From UBA2231 sp964415175 (GTDB lineage: Bacteria; Elusimicrobiota; Elusimicrobia; Elusimicrobiales; UBA9959), in contig CAYPYG010000039.1 of NCBI GenBank assembly GCA_964415175.1, positions 1 through 23,635 of the forward strand: DNA of 23,635 nt. The letters are read 5' to 3'. This document shows, in pieces, positions 23,062 to 23,635 of this stretch (position 1 is the first letter of the stretch; each line of letters opens with the position of its first letter). Both the position numbers and the translations under genes were made by a program. The notes beneath the pieces were generated by a model that saw only the letters and a program-made list of their open reading frames with translations, did no database searches and was not told the DNA's origin.

Positions 23062-23635
23062 AACTTCTTCTTCAGGCTTATCCTCTGCGCGCTGCCCAGC
23101 TCGCCATAGGGCGTCAGCGCGTAATCGAGCGACGCCCCCGCCAGGTTCACGCCCGCACCGGCCGAGAAGCCCCGGTTGTCGTCCTCCGCCGTGGTGCGCC
23201 CGGCCAGGTAACCCGCCCGCAGCGACAGCGCGGGCAGCAGCGCGTACTCGCTGCCTACGCTCACCACCGTCCGGTCTTCGTGCGCCAGCCGCGTGACATC
23301 CGCGCTCACGCCGAAGCCGGGGATGATATGCGCCAGCGCGCCGGCCGATACGGCCAGCGGCAGCGGGTCCGACTGCTCCAGGTACTTGAGCCCCGGCCCG
23401 ATATTGCGCGCCGCCAGACCCACCGTAACGCGGCCCAGCCCCGCCGTCACGCCCAGGTCGGCCGCGAAAGTGGAGGCGTTCTCGCCGCCCAGCGAGCTGG
23501 TGATATACTTAACCCCCGCGCCCAGACCCAGCCCTTTCACCCGGCCCGCCAGGTTGAACGATACCGCCTGGTCGGTGTTGGAAAAGCTGCCGACCGCCGC
23601 CCCCGACGCGTCGCGCGCGGTCATCTCGCCGGCGG
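23058..23635 (-). CDS. PorV/PorQ-family outer-membrane protein, 5' end outside window
   Basis: The last 192 or so codons of a beta-barrel protein; the frame is open to the window edge, so the N-terminus and any signal peptide are missing. Repeated amphipathic strands (GLGLGAGVKYITSSLGG, AADLGVTAGLGRVTVGLAARN, LPALSLRAGYLAGR, GFSAGAGVNLAGASLDYAL) and a terminal phenylalanine are typical of an outer-membrane barrel. The phrase GSFSNTDQAVSFNLAG and the FAADLG segment fit the PorV/PorQ (UPF0164) family, often found in diderms with type IX-like secretion, and common in Elusimicrobiota. Its role here is unknown. It ends about 120 nt before the BMC-H gene, with no terminator seen. Confidence 0.78.
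   Translation of the reverse strand, partial: AGEMTARDASGAAVGSFSNTDQAVSFNLAGRVKGLGLGAGVKYITSSLGGENASTFAADLGVTAGLGRVTVGLAARNIGPGLKYLEQSDPLPLAVSAGALAHIIPGFGVSADVTRLAHEDRTVVSVGSEYALLPALSLRAGYLAGRTTAEDDNRGFSAGAGVNLAGASLDYALTPYGELGSAQRISLKKKF

Overview
This is a 23.6 kb GC-rich (roughly two-thirds G+C) bacterial chromosome segment. All 21 genes I can support lie on the minus strand, so it reads from high to low coordinates. Lipoproteins with lipoboxes, a CsgG-type lipoprotein and a PorV/PorQ-type outer-membrane barrel indicate a diderm. The gene mix would fit Elusimicrobiota or a similar deep-branching diderm, but this is inferred from gene content and there is no rRNA here to prove it.

Layout in transcription order. 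(1) 23635-22348: the end of a PorV-like barrel gene, then one BMC-H microcompartment shell protein and a small protein resembling the N-terminal segment of EutT. The small gene carries a perfect hairpin inside its frame. (2) 22347-19620: a MITE-like element with 19-bp inverted ends supplies the start codon of a cytoplasmic GH84 glycosidase. Uridine kinase and an SDR oxidoreductase follow, tightly packed. (3) 19599-13913: a consensus sigma-70 promoter with an adjacent CIRCE operator drives hrcA-grpE-dnaK-dnaJ-rsmE, the HrcA-controlled heat-shock operon. (4) 13906-12448: a long palindromic element, then the tRNA methylthiotransferase mtaB. (5) 12437-3802: a promoter and a leader hairpin precede an acidic disordered protein, a DnaA-like AAA+ ATPase, a membrane histidine kinase, and three lipoproteins (LPP20/FlgT-like, GNA1162-like, CsgG-like). 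(6) 3727-236: comM, a LysM protein and dprA, a competence-flavoured group. (7) 235-1: non-coding DNA with another palindromic element.

The best candidate for something undescribed is block 5. The acidic protein and the DnaA-like ATPase look unrelated over most of their length, yet by eye they share a C-terminal alpha/beta domain of about 120 residues. The ATPase keeps Walker A, Walker B and a sensor-II arginine. It has a glutamine where DnaA has its arginine finger, and it lacks the DnaA DNA-binding domain. With the kinase and envelope lipoproteins downstream, this looks like an ATPase-scaffold signalling or localisation module rather than a replication initiator. Its function is unknown.

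A second theme is small palindromic elements: three intergenic ones (two sharing a 14-bp core) and one hairpin inside a coding region. No intergenic stretch exceeds 300 bases; the two longest are 1-235 and 13711-13912.
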